DNA of 64,000 bases from Oscillatoria sp. FACHB-1407. GTDB lineage: Bacteria; Cyanobacteriota; Cyanobacteriia; Elainellales; Elainellaceae. This document shows, in pieces, positions 27,417 through 37,009 of the stretch (position 1 is the first letter of the stretch; every line of letters begins with the position of its first letter). The stretch is taken from the NCBI RefSeq assembly GCF_014697545.1, contig NZ_JACJSA010000017.1:111866-175865 (forward strand), read 5' to 3'. The notes beneath the pieces were generated by a model. It saw only the letters and a list, made by a program, of their open reading frames with translations. It had not been told where the DNA came from and made no database searches. The position numbers were made by a program, and so were the translations under genes.

Positions 27417-28847
27417 TTACCCCACAACCCATGTATCTTTGCCACCACCTCCCTGGGAGGAGTTCACCACGAGGGAACCGCGCCGCAGGGCAACTCGTGT
27501 AAAGCCACCGGGATTCACATAAATGTCTTTGCCATAGAGGATGTAGGGGCGCAAATCCACATGACAGCCCTCAATGCCCCCATCGATTAAAGTGGGGACC
27601 CGCGATAGGCATAGGGTTGGTTGCGCGATGTAGTTGCGCGGTTGAGCAATGATGCGTTGGGCAAACTCAGTGCGTTGAGCAGGAGTCGCATGAGGACCGA
27701 CCAACATGCCATACCCACCCGATTCGTTTGCTGCCTTCACGACCAGTTTGTCGAGGTTCGCCAAGACATGCTCTTGTTGCTGATCTTCCCAACACAGATA
27801 GGTCGGCACGTTGGGAATCATGGCATCTTCGCCCAGGTAGTAGCGGATAATTTGGGGAACGTAGGCATAGATGACCTTGTCGTCTGCCACTCCAGTTCCC
27901 AGGGCATTCGCGAGGGCAACCCGTCCCGATCGATAGACCTCCATTAAGCCCGGAATACCGAGCAGCGAGTCGGGACGAAACGCTTGTGGATCAATAAATT
28001 CATCGTCGATCCGGCGGTAGAGTACATCGACTCGCTTTAACCCCTTGGTTGTTCGCATTTGCACGTAGCCATCCGACACCACCAGATCGCGACCTTCCAC
28101 CAGTTCCACGCCCATCTGTTGGGCTAAGAAGGAGTGCTCAAAGTAGGCGGAGTTGTAGATGCCGGGCGTTAACACGGCTACGGTTGGGTCAGGTAAGCTG
28201 GATGGAGCCAAATTCAGCAGTGCCTCTAACAACTGGCTGGCATAATCATCCACAGGCAGGATATTCATCTGGTTGAAGACGAGCGGGAAGGTGGTCTTCA
28301 TCACCCGCCGATTTTCTAAGACATAGGAGATGCCAGAAGGACAGCGGAGGTTATCTTCGAGGACGTACCATTGACCGTCGCGATCGCGCACTAGATCAGT
28401 CCCCGTGATATGGCACCAAATATTTTGCGGCGGCTTTAAGCCCATGCAGGGTTTCAAAAAACCACTGGCTGAATAGATCAACTCTTCTGGGATGACCTTA
28501 TCTTTGAGGATTTTTTGCTCGTCGTAGATGTCACTCAAGAACAAATTCAGGGCATGGATGCGCTGTTTCAACCCACGCTCCAACCACGCCCAGTCACTCG
28601 CGGAGACAATGCGCGGAATGATGTCGAAGGGCAAAATGCGTTCGGTTCCTTCGTTGTTGCTGTAGACGTTGAACGTTGCCCCCCACCGAAACAGTGCGGT
28701 TCGGGCGGACTGCTGGCGATATTGCAACGCATCCATCGAAAGGGAGTTGATGCGCTCCACGAGCAAGGTGGCTTCGGGTCGAGGTTGCCCCTTTGCCGCA
28801 AACAGTTCGTCGTAAAAGTCCCCTGGGTCGTAGTTCTGGAGTAGCAC
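27417..28847 (-). CDS. Circularly permuted ATP-grasp protein (COG2308)
   Basis: 476 aa with a GTG start at 28847 ([17 protein letters not shown]). Conserved blocks of the circularly permuted ATP-grasp family: [21 protein letters not shown] (about residues 150-170), LGTGVADDK and [17 protein letters not shown] (about 390-407), the nucleotide-binding loop. ATP-grasp enzymes form amide or thioester bonds, so it may ligate a peptide tag or make a small peptide that Anbu degrades. That role is inference from gene neighbourhoods, not shown. Confidence 0.92.
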   Translation of the reverse strand: MLLQNYDPGDFYDELFAAKGQPRPEATLLVERINSLSMDALQYRQQSARTALFRWGATFNVYSNNEGTERILPFDIIPRIVSASDWAWLERGLKQRIHALNLFLSDIYDEQKILKDKVIPEELIYSASGFLKPCMGLKPPQNIWCHITGTDLVRDRDGQWYVLEDNLRCPSGISYVLENRRVMKTTFPLVFNQMNILPVDDYASQLLEALLNLAPSSLPDPTVAVLTPGIYNSAYFEHSFLAQQMGVELVEGRDLVVSDGYVQMRTTKGLKRVDVLYRRIDDEFIDPQAFRPDSLLGIPGLMEVYRSGRVALANALGTGVADDKVIYAYVPQIIRYYLGEDAMIPNVPTYLCWEDQQQEHVLANLDKLVVKAANESGGYGMLVGPHATPAQRTEFAQRIIAQPRNYIAQPTLCLSRVPTLIDGGIEGCHVDLRPYILYGKDIYVNPGGFTRVALRRGSLVVNSSQGGGGKDTWVVG

Positions 28848-28960
28848 GGATGATCACCGACGGTATCGAATACCTGAAAGTATGACGCTGACAAAAGGGC
28901 TGACTGTAACTTCTGCTACTTTTTAACGAATCTCAGCGATCGCCCCATCCACAACCCCAG

Positions 28961-29320
28961 TTACAAATAGATAGTGCCCGATGTTCGGCTCACTCTGCCG
29001 TCAAAATAGCTGCCCCCACAGTAATACCAGGGCTTTGCTTCGAGGATTGTCTTTGCGTTCTCTGGTTTCAGTTGCGCTAATTCATCTGGTTGCAATGGGG
29101 CTAGATACCATCGACCCGACGCGGTAAAGGCTTCGTTTTCATAGAAATATCGCAACCAGGGTTGCCCACACTGACGACAGATCTGTATCGACACTTCCGC
29201 AAAGCGATCGTCCAGATGAACTGCTCCTATTTGCTCCAGTGAATTAAAAACCCCAGTCAAACAGCGACAGGAACTTTGTTCAGGGCGATCTGGAGCTTCA
29301 TGACTCATAATGCGACCCAT
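28961..29320 (-). CDS. Hypothetical protein with a CxxC motif (119 aa)
   Basis: It contains one possible zinc-binding pair, CRQCGQPW (about residues 48-55), and a CRC near residue 19, followed by aromatic-rich segments (RYFYENEAF, RWYLAPL, PWYYCGG). No signal peptide. I do not recognise a family. An ATG at codon 5 (29308) is an alternative start. It lies upstream of the ATP-grasp gene on the same strand, with 113 bases between. Confidence 0.7.
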   Translation of the reverse strand: MGRIMSHEAPDRPEQSSCRCLTGVFNSLEQIGAVHLDDRFAEVSIQICRQCGQPWLRYFYENEAFTASGRWYLAPLQPDELAQLKPENAKTILEAKPWYYCGGSYFDGRVSRTSGTIYL

Positions 29321-29342
29321 CGATTAGGCAAATGGTTAGAGG

Positions 29343-29371
29343 GTAAGGGTTTGGCATTGCCAAACCCTTAC
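29343..29371. repeat. Perfect 14-bp inverted repeat
   Basis: GTAAGGGTTTGGCA (29343-29356) and TGCCAAACCCTTAC (29358-29371) flank one base. It lies between the stop at 29412 and the start at 29320. It is not followed by a T run, so it is not an obvious terminator. Confidence 0.6.
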
Positions 29372-29411
29372 ATTATGCTGTTTTGGACGTAAGACTCTTA
29401 GCGTTAAGTCA

Positions 29412-29780
29412 CTAAGGAAGAGTTATTTTTGTAGCTTTTCCGGGTTTTAGTTGTTTACTTCGCCTGATGCCCGATACCTCTAGTAACCCAGTTAATACAG
29501 TATAAATTCGTTCCTTTGTTCCCTGATATATTTCTAAGTGTTCAGGCTGGAGTTCAGTACCTCTGGCAAAATCGTCAGCCAGTTTTTTATATACCTCTGT
29601 GTGTTCATCTACGACATTTCTCAAAAGTATAAGGTACTGTGTAACAGTAGCTTCTCCTTGACTAGCTTCCCAATCAGAATAAGCACTAAAAACTGCATCA
29701 AAGTCTGGAGGTAATTTAATTGGAAGTGATAATATTTCAGGATTAAGCACATCTGCTTGCTTGGTGATAAGTTTCTCCAT
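29412..29780 (-). CDS. Hypothetical protein of the DUF2806 cassette (122 aa)
   Basis: I start at the ATG at 29780 (MEKLITKQADVLN), with AGGA 6 bases upstream; the frame also allows a TTG two codons earlier. The sequence is helical and acidic in the middle (DFDAVFSAYSDWEASQGEAT, VVDEHTEVYKKLADDF) with a basic tail (RRSKQLKPGKATK). No known domain recognised. It follows the 40-aa ORF by 18 bases and the DUF2806 gene by about 220, on the same strand, so all three may be cotranscribed. AT-rich like its partners. Confidence 0.65.
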   Translation of the reverse strand: MEKLITKQADVLNPEILSLPIKLPPDFDAVFSAYSDWEASQGEATVTQYLILLRNVVDEHTEVYKKLADDFARGTELQPEHLEIYQGTKERIYTVLTGLLEVSGIRRSKQLKPGKATKITLP

Positions 29781-29798
29781 CAACAATCCTGTAAGGAC

Positions 29799-29921
29799 TC
29801 AAAGTAACTTAGTACGTACATGCTTTTTCGCTTGACGTTGTGTGAACCACATTTGAAGCATTTGAGACGAAACATCTAACCCCCATCCGAAAGCAATTTG
29901 TAGAAAATCTGATAGTTCCAT
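29799..29921 (-). CDS. Small ORF in the DUF2806 cassette (40 aa)
   Basis: An ATG at 29921 opens 40 codons ending at the TGA at 29799. The peptide starts MELSDFLQIAFGWGLDVSSQ, continues with MLQMWFTQRQ and ends in a basic tail (AKKHVRTKLL). This amphipathic helix plus basic tail pattern resembles small membrane-active or antitoxin-like peptides, but no family is recognised. Only its position in frame with tight spacing to the next gene supports it; the ribosome-binding site is weak. Confidence 0.4.
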   Translation of the reverse strand: MELSDFLQIAFGWGLDVSSQMLQMWFTQRQAKKHVRTKLL

Positions 29922-29999
29922 TTCTATTACCAGAGATGATGTTATTAGTTTCCTGTACTGTCGTGCTTCCTTGCTGTTAACGTTTCCTCGGTTTACGAG

Positions 30000-31058
30000 T
30001 TATTTCTCCTCCTCATATGGACGTGATATATCAAAAGGAGTTTTTTCGTTCAGATTTGGTAGACCTGTTTTGTTATCTACAGGGGCTAGGAAAAAGCTTA
30101 AAGAACCTTCCGAACAGCCTGCTATTATACTCTCCGAATAAAGGTCGTTTGCGATGACGTACTTTATATAGGTAGTATGGAGTGCAACTGAGTCAGAGAT
30201 AAGTCTTAAAAGTTCAGAACCTGCTTTTGTTAAGAAGTAGTATTTCGATTTAGATTTTAACACCACACCTCCTCCACCTGAAGAGACTATAATCAAAGCT
30301 ATTTCTCCGAACTTTAAGTACGTGTATCCATGTTTATTAAAAATTTCTGTGTAGTGCATCTCTGCTTGGTTATCTAAAAAAAGACCAGCATCCACCAAAC
30401 TACGAATTTCATCGTCGTCCACTTCAAAAAGAAAATCTACATGTTTGGAGTGGAAGTTGCCTGGTGCTGGAAGAATTCCACCTTTTCTTGTAGAAGCTAT
30501 ATAAGAACTTAAATTCTGAAAAATTTCAGCCTCTTCTTTTGAAACATTTCTGAGTGTTTCCAGTGTACGCAATGAAAAAGAACGTGGTCGTTTGATTTCA
30601 CCTGCAAGAATTTTCCCCCATATAAATTGAAGTTCTTCGCTAGAAATTTCTTCCGCGCTATTGAAGAAACGGTTTATCCATTCTTGTGATGGTTTTTCTT
30701 CTGGAACTTGGCTCTCATGTAATAAGTCTTCGGCAGCGATCGCGCAAACGGATTCTAAATTTTGCTGTCGCACAGCTTCTTGATACTCATTGCGACTTGA
30801 AGCCCGTTCTAAAAGTGGAGGGTTAGTGTTATCAATTTCGGCAGTTCCTATTAGTTGAATCTCTCTTACGCTATCTGAGCTGCCGTACAATTGCTTAATT
30901 TCATATTCTGTTTGGGCTAAGACTTTCATTTCGTATGCTTTAGTCTCAGCGTCCTTTCTTGCAAAATATGAACGTGTAACTCTCCCACATCCCGCAGCTA
31001 CTACCTCTATTAATTTTGTTATGGGTTCAGCAAATCCAGCTAGGTCTTTGATTTCCAT
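30000..31058 (-). CDS. DUF2806 family protein (352 aa)
   Basis: The N-terminus MEIKDLAGFAEPITKLIEVV, a basic linker and the middle block LQFIWGKILAGEIKRPRSFS with SLRTLETLRNVSKEEAEIFQ match my memory of DUF2806, a family of unknown function often found near mobile or defence genes. No signal peptide. The first 40 residues form an amphipathic helix that may touch membrane. The C-terminal 130 residues resemble a winged-helix domain (TEIFNKHGYTYLKFGEIALI). The gene is clearly AT-rich next to its neighbours, which suggests horizontal transfer. Confidence 0.75.
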   Translation of the reverse strand: MEIKDLAGFAEPITKLIEVVAAGCGRVTRSYFARKDAETKAYEMKVLAQTEYEIKQLYGSSDSVREIQLIGTAEIDNTNPPLLERASSRNEYQEAVRQQNLESVCAIAAEDLLHESQVPEEKPSQEWINRFFNSAEEISSEELQFIWGKILAGEIKRPRSFSLRTLETLRNVSKEEAEIFQNLSSYIASTRKGGILPAPGNFHSKHVDFLFEVDDDEIRSLVDAGLFLDNQAEMHYTEIFNKHGYTYLKFGEIALIIVSSGGGGVVLKSKSKYYFLTKAGSELLRLISDSVALHTTYIKYVIANDLYSESIIAGCSEGSLSFFLAPVDNKTGLPNLNEKTPFDISRPYEEEK

Positions 31059-31598
31059 GCCAAGTAGATAGTTAGAGAGTTAGTTACACATCTACTCAAA
31101 TGTTGACACAACAATTCCATAGAGGAAGGATTTTCTCATAAATTTTCTGATTTTTTAATACACGCACAAAGACACGTACCCCTCCATGCCGTCTCAACAG
31201 ATATCGCACGTACACACGCGCCACACGTAATTTTTCCGCTAGATTGCAAAAAATAGGGCGATCGCCCTCCTTCATCTAATCCAACTAACAAAAAAGGGGT
31301 CAAATTTGACCCCAGTTAGTATCATTTTGGTATGCCACAAAAGACATCACTGCTGTAGCTGGTGAATGGAATTTGCGCCTATCCGATCGAAATCTGGGCG
31401 TGCGGACTCGACGTATCCAGATTTTCTGTACCGCGTCGGCGGATTTTGCTCTTATAGCGTTCGACTGAGCTCACGCCGAAGTCTGCGATTTCAACCGCCA
31501 AGCCTAAAAGATCTTGTCAGGCAGTCAAGTTCATGGCTCATCATGCGATCGCCCTTCATAACGGAGTGGATGTGAAGTTGTCTGAATAGCAAATGACC
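31059..31598. other. Intergenic region with a palindrome and a degenerate dispersed repeat
   Basis: The region holds an AT-rich promoter-like stretch for DUF2806 (31059-31180), the palindrome at 31284-31316, and a degenerate copy of the dispersed repeat family at about 31417-31495 (CCGCGTCGGCGGATTTTGCT). No ORF is convincing. Confidence 0.5.
31284..31316 (-). terminator. Palindromic terminator-like element
   Basis: GGGGTCAAATTTGACCCC (31296-31313) is a perfect 18-base palindrome. On the minus strand it is followed by TTTTTTG, as in a rho-independent terminator. The nearest minus-strand gene upstream ends at 31599, about 280 bases away, so it may end a longer transcript or a small RNA. Confidence 0.6.
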
Positions 31599-32399
31599 TT
31601 ATGGCTGAGTGAACCCAGTCAATCCAACCGTATGTTCTTGTGTTGCTTCGTTGTAAGTGATGTTGTAAGCAGAGGGGTATAACCCTTCTTTGGAATATTG
31701 AGTGGGAACGGCAAAAGTTCCTTCAAACTCTTGTTGGCTCTTCAGAAAATCTAGAGTGATCATGGGTTCTAGAAATGCCATCTCACCGTTGTAAAAACCA
31801 TAGATCAGCGTGTGACTAAACCCATGCGGGGTTCCTTGAAACTCTTCTGAAGTTGGATCAATCCAATGAGCACCCATGCGCGGTTCTGCGCTATCTGGAG
31901 CTAAAACATATCCTGCTGGAATCAAGTCTGAAGCGGGAGCCAGATAAGCTTTCTCTAAATCAGAGCCAGTCGCTGTGATCTGTTCTCGTTCTTCAGGGGT
32001 GAGCGTGTAGAAATGCACATCAAAGTGAGGTGAACCGTAAATTGGGGCAGGTGGGTGTCCATGCGATCGCCAGTCGAGCCCAACGTGGGTGAATGCTATA
32101 CCAGTGGCTTGTGGCGGCAATTGTAAAACATACTCCGTTGCATCATCGGGCAGGTCAGCAAGGGCAGCTTCCGTTAAAATCACCCCAACTTCTTGAAGCT
32201 GATTTTGGGCATCCAGTTTAACGTAGGTGCGAACTGTACCCTCTCCTAGCGGTTGAGGGTCACTTTCAAACATGGAACCCTGGGTTTGAGATGAGCTTAT
32301 GGATGGAAGAACTTGTGCTGGAACCTGTGAACAGCCATGAAGCGACAACGCACACCAGGCTGTAGTGGCTACTAAACCTAAAGAGTATAAAAACCGCAT
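31599..32399 (-). CDS. TTHB210/DUF5602-like lipoprotein
   Basis: 266 aa. Signal peptide with lipobox LSLHGC (cysteine near residue 23) puts it on the outer face of a membrane. The central motif HPPAPIYGSPHFDVHFYTL (about 114-132), with three His, resembles the metal-site region of TTHB210-like proteins. Function unknown. It is monocistronic; a tRNA-Pro gene lies upstream. Confidence 0.75.
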   Translation of the reverse strand: MRFLYSLGLVATTAWCALSLHGCSQVPAQVLPSISSSQTQGSMFESDPQPLGEGTVRTYVKLDAQNQLQEVGVILTEAALADLPDDATEYVLQLPPQATGIAFTHVGLDWRSHGHPPAPIYGSPHFDVHFYTLTPEEREQITATGSDLEKAYLAPASDLIPAGYVLAPDSAEPRMGAHWIDPTSEEFQGTPHGFSHTLIYGFYNGEMAFLEPMITLDFLKSQQEFEGTFAVPTQYSKEGLYPSAYNITYNEATQEHTVGLTGFTQP

Positions 32400-32502
32400 A
32401 GAACTGATTCTTTTTATGGAGTGGAGACAGAATAAGCTACTCTTTTGCTCTAGGCAACAGTAAATCGCGGTTTTGATGTTAAGGATTGCGTAGCATAAAA
32501 AA

Positions 32503-32576
32503 TCGGGATGACAGGATTTGAACCTGCGACCCCCTCGTCCCGAACGAGGTGCGCTACCAAGCTGCGCTACATCCCG
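32503..32576 (-). tRNA. tRNA-Pro (anticodon CGG)
   Basis: The minus strand folds as a cloverleaf: acceptor CGGGATG pairs with CATCCCG, D-arm AGCGCAGCTTGGTAGCGCA, anticodon stem CCTCG/CGAGG with loop TTCGGGA (anticodon CGG, reads CCG), and T-arm GCAGGTTCAAATCCTGT. Discriminator base is A; the 3' CCA is not encoded. It is 74 bases long. Confidence 0.95.
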
Positions 32577-32633
32577 GAAAAGTATCGTTTCATAAATTTA
32601 GCCTATCACATGGGTAATGAGGGCTGAGTTAAC

Positions 32634-32718
32634 AGTCAGTAGTCAATGGTCAATGGTCATTAGTCAATGGTTAGTGGTTAGTAGTCAATGGTTAGTGGTC
32701 GATGGTTAGTGGTTGGAA
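32634..32718. repeat. Heptamer array (TAGTCAA / TGGTTAG)
   Basis: About 12 heptamers between the tRNA-Pro gene and valS. It is the same unit class as the array at 19628. Confidence 0.75.
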
Positions 32719-32796
32719 GTCATTCGCGTGATGTGTGATTGGGGAATTTGAGAGAAAAGGATTTGAGAGGAGGGGCGATCGCCCAACTTATCCAAC

Positions 32797-32828
32797 GGTG
32801 CGTTACGCTGTCGCTAACAGCACCCTAC
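32797..32828. repeat. Dispersed palindromic repeat, second copy
   Basis: GGTGCGTTACGCTGTCGC then AACAGCACCCTAC matches the copy at 26971-27002. It is in the valS 5' region. Confidence 0.6.
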
Positions 32829-32920
32829 TCCCCATTCCCCACTCCCCATTCCCGTTCTCCTGCTCCACTCGTGGCAAAATTTTAGTAACTTTAAGAAGAG
32901 TAACTTTGTTGGTTTCTGGC

Positions 32921-35900
32921 ATGACTGCAACCATTCCCAATTTGCCCAGTCAATACGACCCCGAACTTACTGAAGCCAAGTGGCAAAAGTTTTGGGAAGA
33001 AAAACACGTATTTAAAGCTGACCCGAATGCGGGTGGTGAGCCGTATTGCGTCGTTATCCCTCCACCCAACGTGACGGGCAGCTTGCACATGGGTCACGCC
33101 TTTGAAAACGCCCTGATCGACACGCTCGTGCGCTATCACCGCATGGCAGGGCGCAACACGCTATGGCTACCGGGAACGGATCACGCCAGCATTGCCGTAC
33201 AAACGTTACTGGAAAAAGAACTGCGGCAACAGGGCAAGAGCCGCTTTGATGTCGGGCGAGATGCCTTTTTGCAGCGTGCCTGGGAATGGAAAGAAGAATC
33301 AGGTGGCACGATCGTCGGTCAGTTGCGCCGTTTGGGAGTGTCGGTGGACTGGTCACGCGAACGCTTCACCATGGATGAAGGCTTATCGAAGGCCGTGCTT
33401 CATGCCTTTGTGCAGCTTTATCAGGAAGGGCTGATCTATCGGGGCAACTATCTGGTGAACTGGTGCCCTGCCAGTCAGTCAGCGGTTTCCGATTTAGAAG
33501 TTGACAACCAGGAGGTGAATGGGCACCTCTGGCATTTCCGCTACCCCCTGACGGATGGCTCTGGCTTTGTCGAGGTTGCTACGACCCGACCCGAAACGAT
33601 GCTGGGTGACACTGCCGTTGCGGTGAATCCTGATGACGATCGCTACAAACATCTGGTGGGTAAGACGCTGACGCTGCCGATCATGAATCGGGAGATTCCC
33701 ATCATTGCCGATGAATATGTTGATGCCTCCTTTGGAACGGGCTGTGTCAAAGTGACCCCTGCCCACGACCCGAATGACTTTGAAATGGGCAAACGCCACA
33801 ACCTGCCGATGATTAACATCCTCAATAAGGACGGCACGTTGAATGAAAATGGTGGCCCCTTCCAGGGACTCGATCGCTTTGATGCTCGCAAAAAAGTGGT
33901 ACAGCGATTGGAGGAAGATGGCTTCCTGGTTCGCATCGAAGACTACAAGCACATGGTGCCCTACAGCGAACGGGGCAAGGTTCCCGTGGAACCGTTGCTC
34001 TCGACGCAATGGTTTACCAAGATTCGTCCCCTCGCCGATCGCGCCCTTGACTTTTTAGATAACCAAACTGAACCTGTCTTTGTCCCCGAACGGTGGACGA
34101 AGGTCTATCGCGATTGGCTGGTGAGTCTGCGCGACTGGTGTATCTCGCGTCAGTTGTGGTGGGGACACCAGATTCCCGCCTGGTATGCCGTCAGTGAAAC
34201 GGGCGGTGAGATTACCGACAACACGCCTTTCTTTGTCGCGACGAACGAAGCTGACGCACGCGCACAGGCGATCGCCCAATTTGGCGAAGGCGTGCAGCTA
34301 CAACAAGATCCCGATGTGCTTGATACCTGGTTTTCATCAGGATTGTGGCCCTTCTCCACGATGGGCTGGCCCGATCGCACGCCGGATCTAGACACCTACT
34401 ATCCCACCACAACCCTGGTGACGGGGTTTGACATCATCTTCTTCTGGGTTGCCCGGATGACCATGATGGCGGGTCACTTCACCGGACAGATGCCCTTCAA
34501 GACGGTCTACATCCATGGGTTGGTGCGGGATGAAAACAACAAGAAGATGTCGAAGTCTGCCAACAACGGCATCGACCCCCTCATCCTGATCAACAAGTAC
34601 GGCACGGATGCCCTGCGCTATACCCTGATTCGTGAGGTGGCTGGAGCCGGGCAAGACATTCGCCTGGAATATAACCGCAAGACCGACGAGTCCGCCTCGG
34701 TGGAAGCCTCCCGCAACTTCACCAACAAGCTGTGGAATGCGGCTCGGTTCGCCATGATGAACCTCGACGGTCAAACGCCCCAACAATTGGGCGCACCCCA
34801 CGCCAACGTGGATATCGCTACCCTTCCTCTGGCGGAACGATGGATTCTATCGCGCTATCACCAGGTGGTGAAGCAAACCCGCGATTACATCGACAACTAC
34901 GGTTTGGGTGAAGCGGCCAAAGGGTTGTACGAGTTCATCTGGGGCGACTTCTGCGACTGGTATATCGAGCTTGCCAAACCTCGTCTGCAAAAGGAAGTGG
35001 GCGATCGCAAGCTGACCCAACAGACCCTCGCCTACGTTCTGGAAGGGATTCTGCGACTGTTGCACCCCTTCATGCCCCACATCACGGAGGAGATCTGGCA
35101 GACGTTGACCCAGAGCAACGCCGAAACCACCAGCGACAATGGCAGTCAGGCAAAACCCAACGTTCTAGCTCTGCAAGCCTACCCCGCAGTGGATGAGGGG
35201 CTGATTAACCCAGAGTTAGAGCAACAGTTCGACCTGCTGTTTGGCACAATCCGCACAATTCGTAACCTGCGGGCTGAGGCGGAGATCAAACCCTCCATGA
35301 AAATTCAGACTATTTTGCAAACGGAAAATGTCCGCGAGCAGGAGATCCTCACCGCTGGGCAGACCTACATTCGCGAGTTAGCCAAAGTCGAGAACCTGAC
35401 CATTATTAGTGGTGAACCGCAAACCGCAGTTGCCGATTCCCCAACCGGGGCGATCGCTGACAGTCCTGACCTGGAGGAAACGACTCCACCCCGTCGCCGA
35501 CGCTTGTCCTGGTTGACCCAAAACCGCAAACCGCTGACCAATGCTCTGCTGTTGTCTGGGGCGTTTCTGCTGTTCAAGCTGACCCTCGATGTGCTCAACA
35601 CCGTACGCAATCTGGCGATTATTGCTCCCATGCTGGAGCTAATCGGCTTTGGCTACACGGTCTGGTTTGTCTACCGCTATCTGTTGCGATCGCGCGATCG
35701 CCAGGAGCTAGCTGCAAACCTCAACAGCTTGAAAACTCAGATCGTCGGTAAACTGGACACGGAGCCTCAAGTTTCTGGGGCTCCAACTCCTACGGTTCCT
35801 CCTGCTCCCACGGCTCCTTCGATCCCCGACCAACAAATGTTTGCGGGTGTAGTGGGCACTGTCCAGGTTTTGATTCCCCTGGCAGGTGTTGTGGATGTCG

Positions 35901-36091
35901 AGGCACTTCAGGCTAAGCTGAGGAAAGATTTGGCAAAGGTGGAAGCCGAAGCGAAGGCATTGAGCGATCGCCTCAGCAATCCTAACTTTGTGGATCGTGC
36001 CCCGGCGGACATTGTTCAAGGGGCGAGGGATGCCCTGGCAGAGGCACTCAAGCAAGCGGAAATTTTGCGCGATCGCCTACTGCGTCTGTAA
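32921..36091 (+). CDS. valS: Valyl-tRNA synthetase with CAAD membrane domain
   Basis: Charges tRNA-Val. 1056 aa from the ATG at 32921 ([14 protein letters not shown]). Class I motifs are HMGH (56-59) and KMSKS (542-546). After the anticodon-binding region there is an insertion at about 855-949 with two hydrophobic helices ([30 protein letters not shown]) preceded by RRRR and followed by a Pro-rich linker. This is the CAAD domain, known in some cyanobacterial synthetases and reported to attach them to thylakoid membranes. The C-terminal coiled coil (about 985-1056) is the usual ValRS tail. Confidence 0.95.
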   Translation: MTATIPNLPSQYDPELTEAKWQKFWEEKHVFKADPNAGGEPYCVVIPPPNVTGSLHMGHAFENALIDTLVRYHRMAGRNTLWLPGTDHASIAVQTLLEKELRQQGKSRFDVGRDAFLQRAWEWKEESGGTIVGQLRRLGVSVDWSRERFTMDEGLSKAVLHAFVQLYQEGLIYRGNYLVNWCPASQSAVSDLEVDNQEVNGHLWHFRYPLTDGSGFVEVATTRPETMLGDTAVAVNPDDDRYKHLVGKTLTLPIMNREIPIIADEYVDASFGTGCVKVTPAHDPNDFEMGKRHNLPMINILNKDGTLNENGGPFQGLDRFDARKKVVQRLEEDGFLVRIEDYKHMVPYSERGKVPVEPLLSTQWFTKIRPLADRALDFLDNQTEPVFVPERWTKVYRDWLVSLRDWCISRQLWWGHQIPAWYAVSETGGEITDNTPFFVATNEADARAQAIAQFGEGVQLQQDPDVLDTWFSSGLWPFSTMGWPDRTPDLDTYYPTTTLVTGFDIIFFWVARMTMMAGHFTGQMPFKTVYIHGLVRDENNKKMSKSANNGIDPLILINKYGTDALRYTLIREVAGAGQDIRLEYNRKTDESASVEASRNFTNKLWNAARFAMMNLDGQTPQQLGAPHANVDIATLPLAERWILSRYHQVVKQTRDYIDNYGLGEAAKGLYEFIWGDFCDWYIELAKPRLQKEVGDRKLTQQTLAYVLEGILRLLHPFMPHITEEIWQTLTQSNAETTSDNGSQAKPNVLALQAYPAVDEGLINPELEQQFDLLFGTIRTIRNLRAEAEIKPSMKIQTILQTENVREQEILTAGQTYIRELAKVENLTIISGEPQTAVADSPTGAIADSPDLEETTPPRRRRLSWLTQNRKPLTNALLLSGAFLLFKLTLDVLNTVRNLAIIAPMLELIGFGYTVWFVYRYLLRSRDRQELAANLNSLKTQIVGKLDTEPQVSGAPTPTVPPAPTAPSIPDQQMFAGVVGTVQVLIPLAGVVDVEALQAKLRKDLAKVEAEAKALSDRLSNPNFVDRAPADIVQGARDALAEALKQAEILRDRLLRL

Positions 36092-36412
36092 TCCCTTTTC
36101 GGTTATGGTGTCTATCATGTCAGGCGTGTATTTTGAAGGAAAATAACCAAACGTATCGAAAAAATAGTCCGGTTGGACGGGTGCTTTGTCTGTGAGTTAA
36201 AGTCAGAAGGTATCTACCGATGTCCTGCTCAGGTTTTCCTGTCTAAGGCAGGGGCTATGCAGATTAGCATATCCTGAGCCAAGTTAGCCCTATCAGTCTC
36301 CTCAGTTTCTGCGATTTCTTCACATCTTCACAGAATCGAAACATACTAAGCGAAATCTCTTAGAGGATATGAAGATATACTGTGTTTCAAGGATTGGTTA
36401 ATCTTTTTATCG
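36092..36412. other. Intergenic region between valS and the HmpF-like gene
   Basis: A 321-base gap with no ORF. It contains the promoter region of the gene at 36413. I see no strong hairpin after the valS stop. Confidence 0.4.
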
Positions 36413-37009
36413 ATGCTATATCTGGCTCAGGTGCATACAAATGATGTTGGAGGCAAGACATCTCTCAAGTTGCTTGCTCAGCATCAGTCTGAGCACGCTT
36501 GGGCGGTGTTGACCCAGCCCGAAGTGGTGTACTCAACCGAAGCCAGCGACTACAACGAAGGCACGTTGGTTTTAGTTGAGCTATCGAGTACGAAACAGAT
36601 TAAGAGTTTAGAAAACGCAACTCCCTGGTTGTTGAACGTCATTGAGCAGTATTTATCGCTCGATATTACGCCCGCGTTGCTAGAGCAAGAAGTTCAGCGG
36701 GCTGAGCAGTGGCGACAGTCCCTCACGTTGCAGAGCCAGGAATTGGGGAGGCGATCGCTGGAGATGGAGGCTCGCCGCGATCAAATTCAGGAGTTGGAAG
36801 AAAATCTCAAGCAGGATCGCAAACAGCTAGAGCTGCTCGCTGCCGAAACGGAAGCCCGTCGCGAACAAATCCAACTGGCAGAGGAAAATTTGAAACGTGA
36901 ACGCAACCAGATCGTTGAGATGGAAGAAAATCTCAAACGCGAGAAAAAACAACTCGAACTCCTGGTTGCCGAGTTAAAAGCCAATGTCAATCATCGTTCG
37001 GCTGGCTAA
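36413..37009 (+). CDS. Short HmpF-like coiled-coil protein (198 aa)
   Basis: The first 85 residues (MLYLAQVHTNDVGG, then TSLKLLAQHQSEHAWAVL and EGTLVLVELS) resemble the N-terminal domain of HmpF, a coiled-coil protein needed for type IV pilus motility in filamentous cyanobacteria. Residues about 90-195 form one continuous coiled coil with repeated RREQIQLAEENLKRE-type heptads. Known HmpF is close to 600 aa; this one ends after roughly a third of that. It may be a separate short paralogue. Cytoplasmic. Confidence 0.65.
   Translation: MLYLAQVHTNDVGGKTSLKLLAQHQSEHAWAVLTQPEVVYSTEASDYNEGTLVLVELSSTKQIKSLENATPWLLNVIEQYLSLDITPALLEQEVQRAEQWRQSLTLQSQELGRRSLEMEARRDQIQELEENLKQDRKQLELLAAETEARREQIQLAEENLKRERNQIVEMEENLKREKKQLELLVAELKANVNHRSAG

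Larger units (their letters stand above)
32577..32920. other. Intergenic region upstream of valS
   Basis: It contains a heptamer array (TAGTCAATGGTTAGTGGT units, 32634-32718), the dispersed repeat at 32797-32828 and a CCCCATTCCC tract. It holds the valS promoter. The frame open from 32735 in phase with valS is not expected to be translated. Confidence 0.5.

Noticed and set aside
32735..32920. N-terminal extension of valS
   Set aside because: The extra 62 residues are low in sense and include a repeat-derived stretch; the conserved ValRS start is at 32921.
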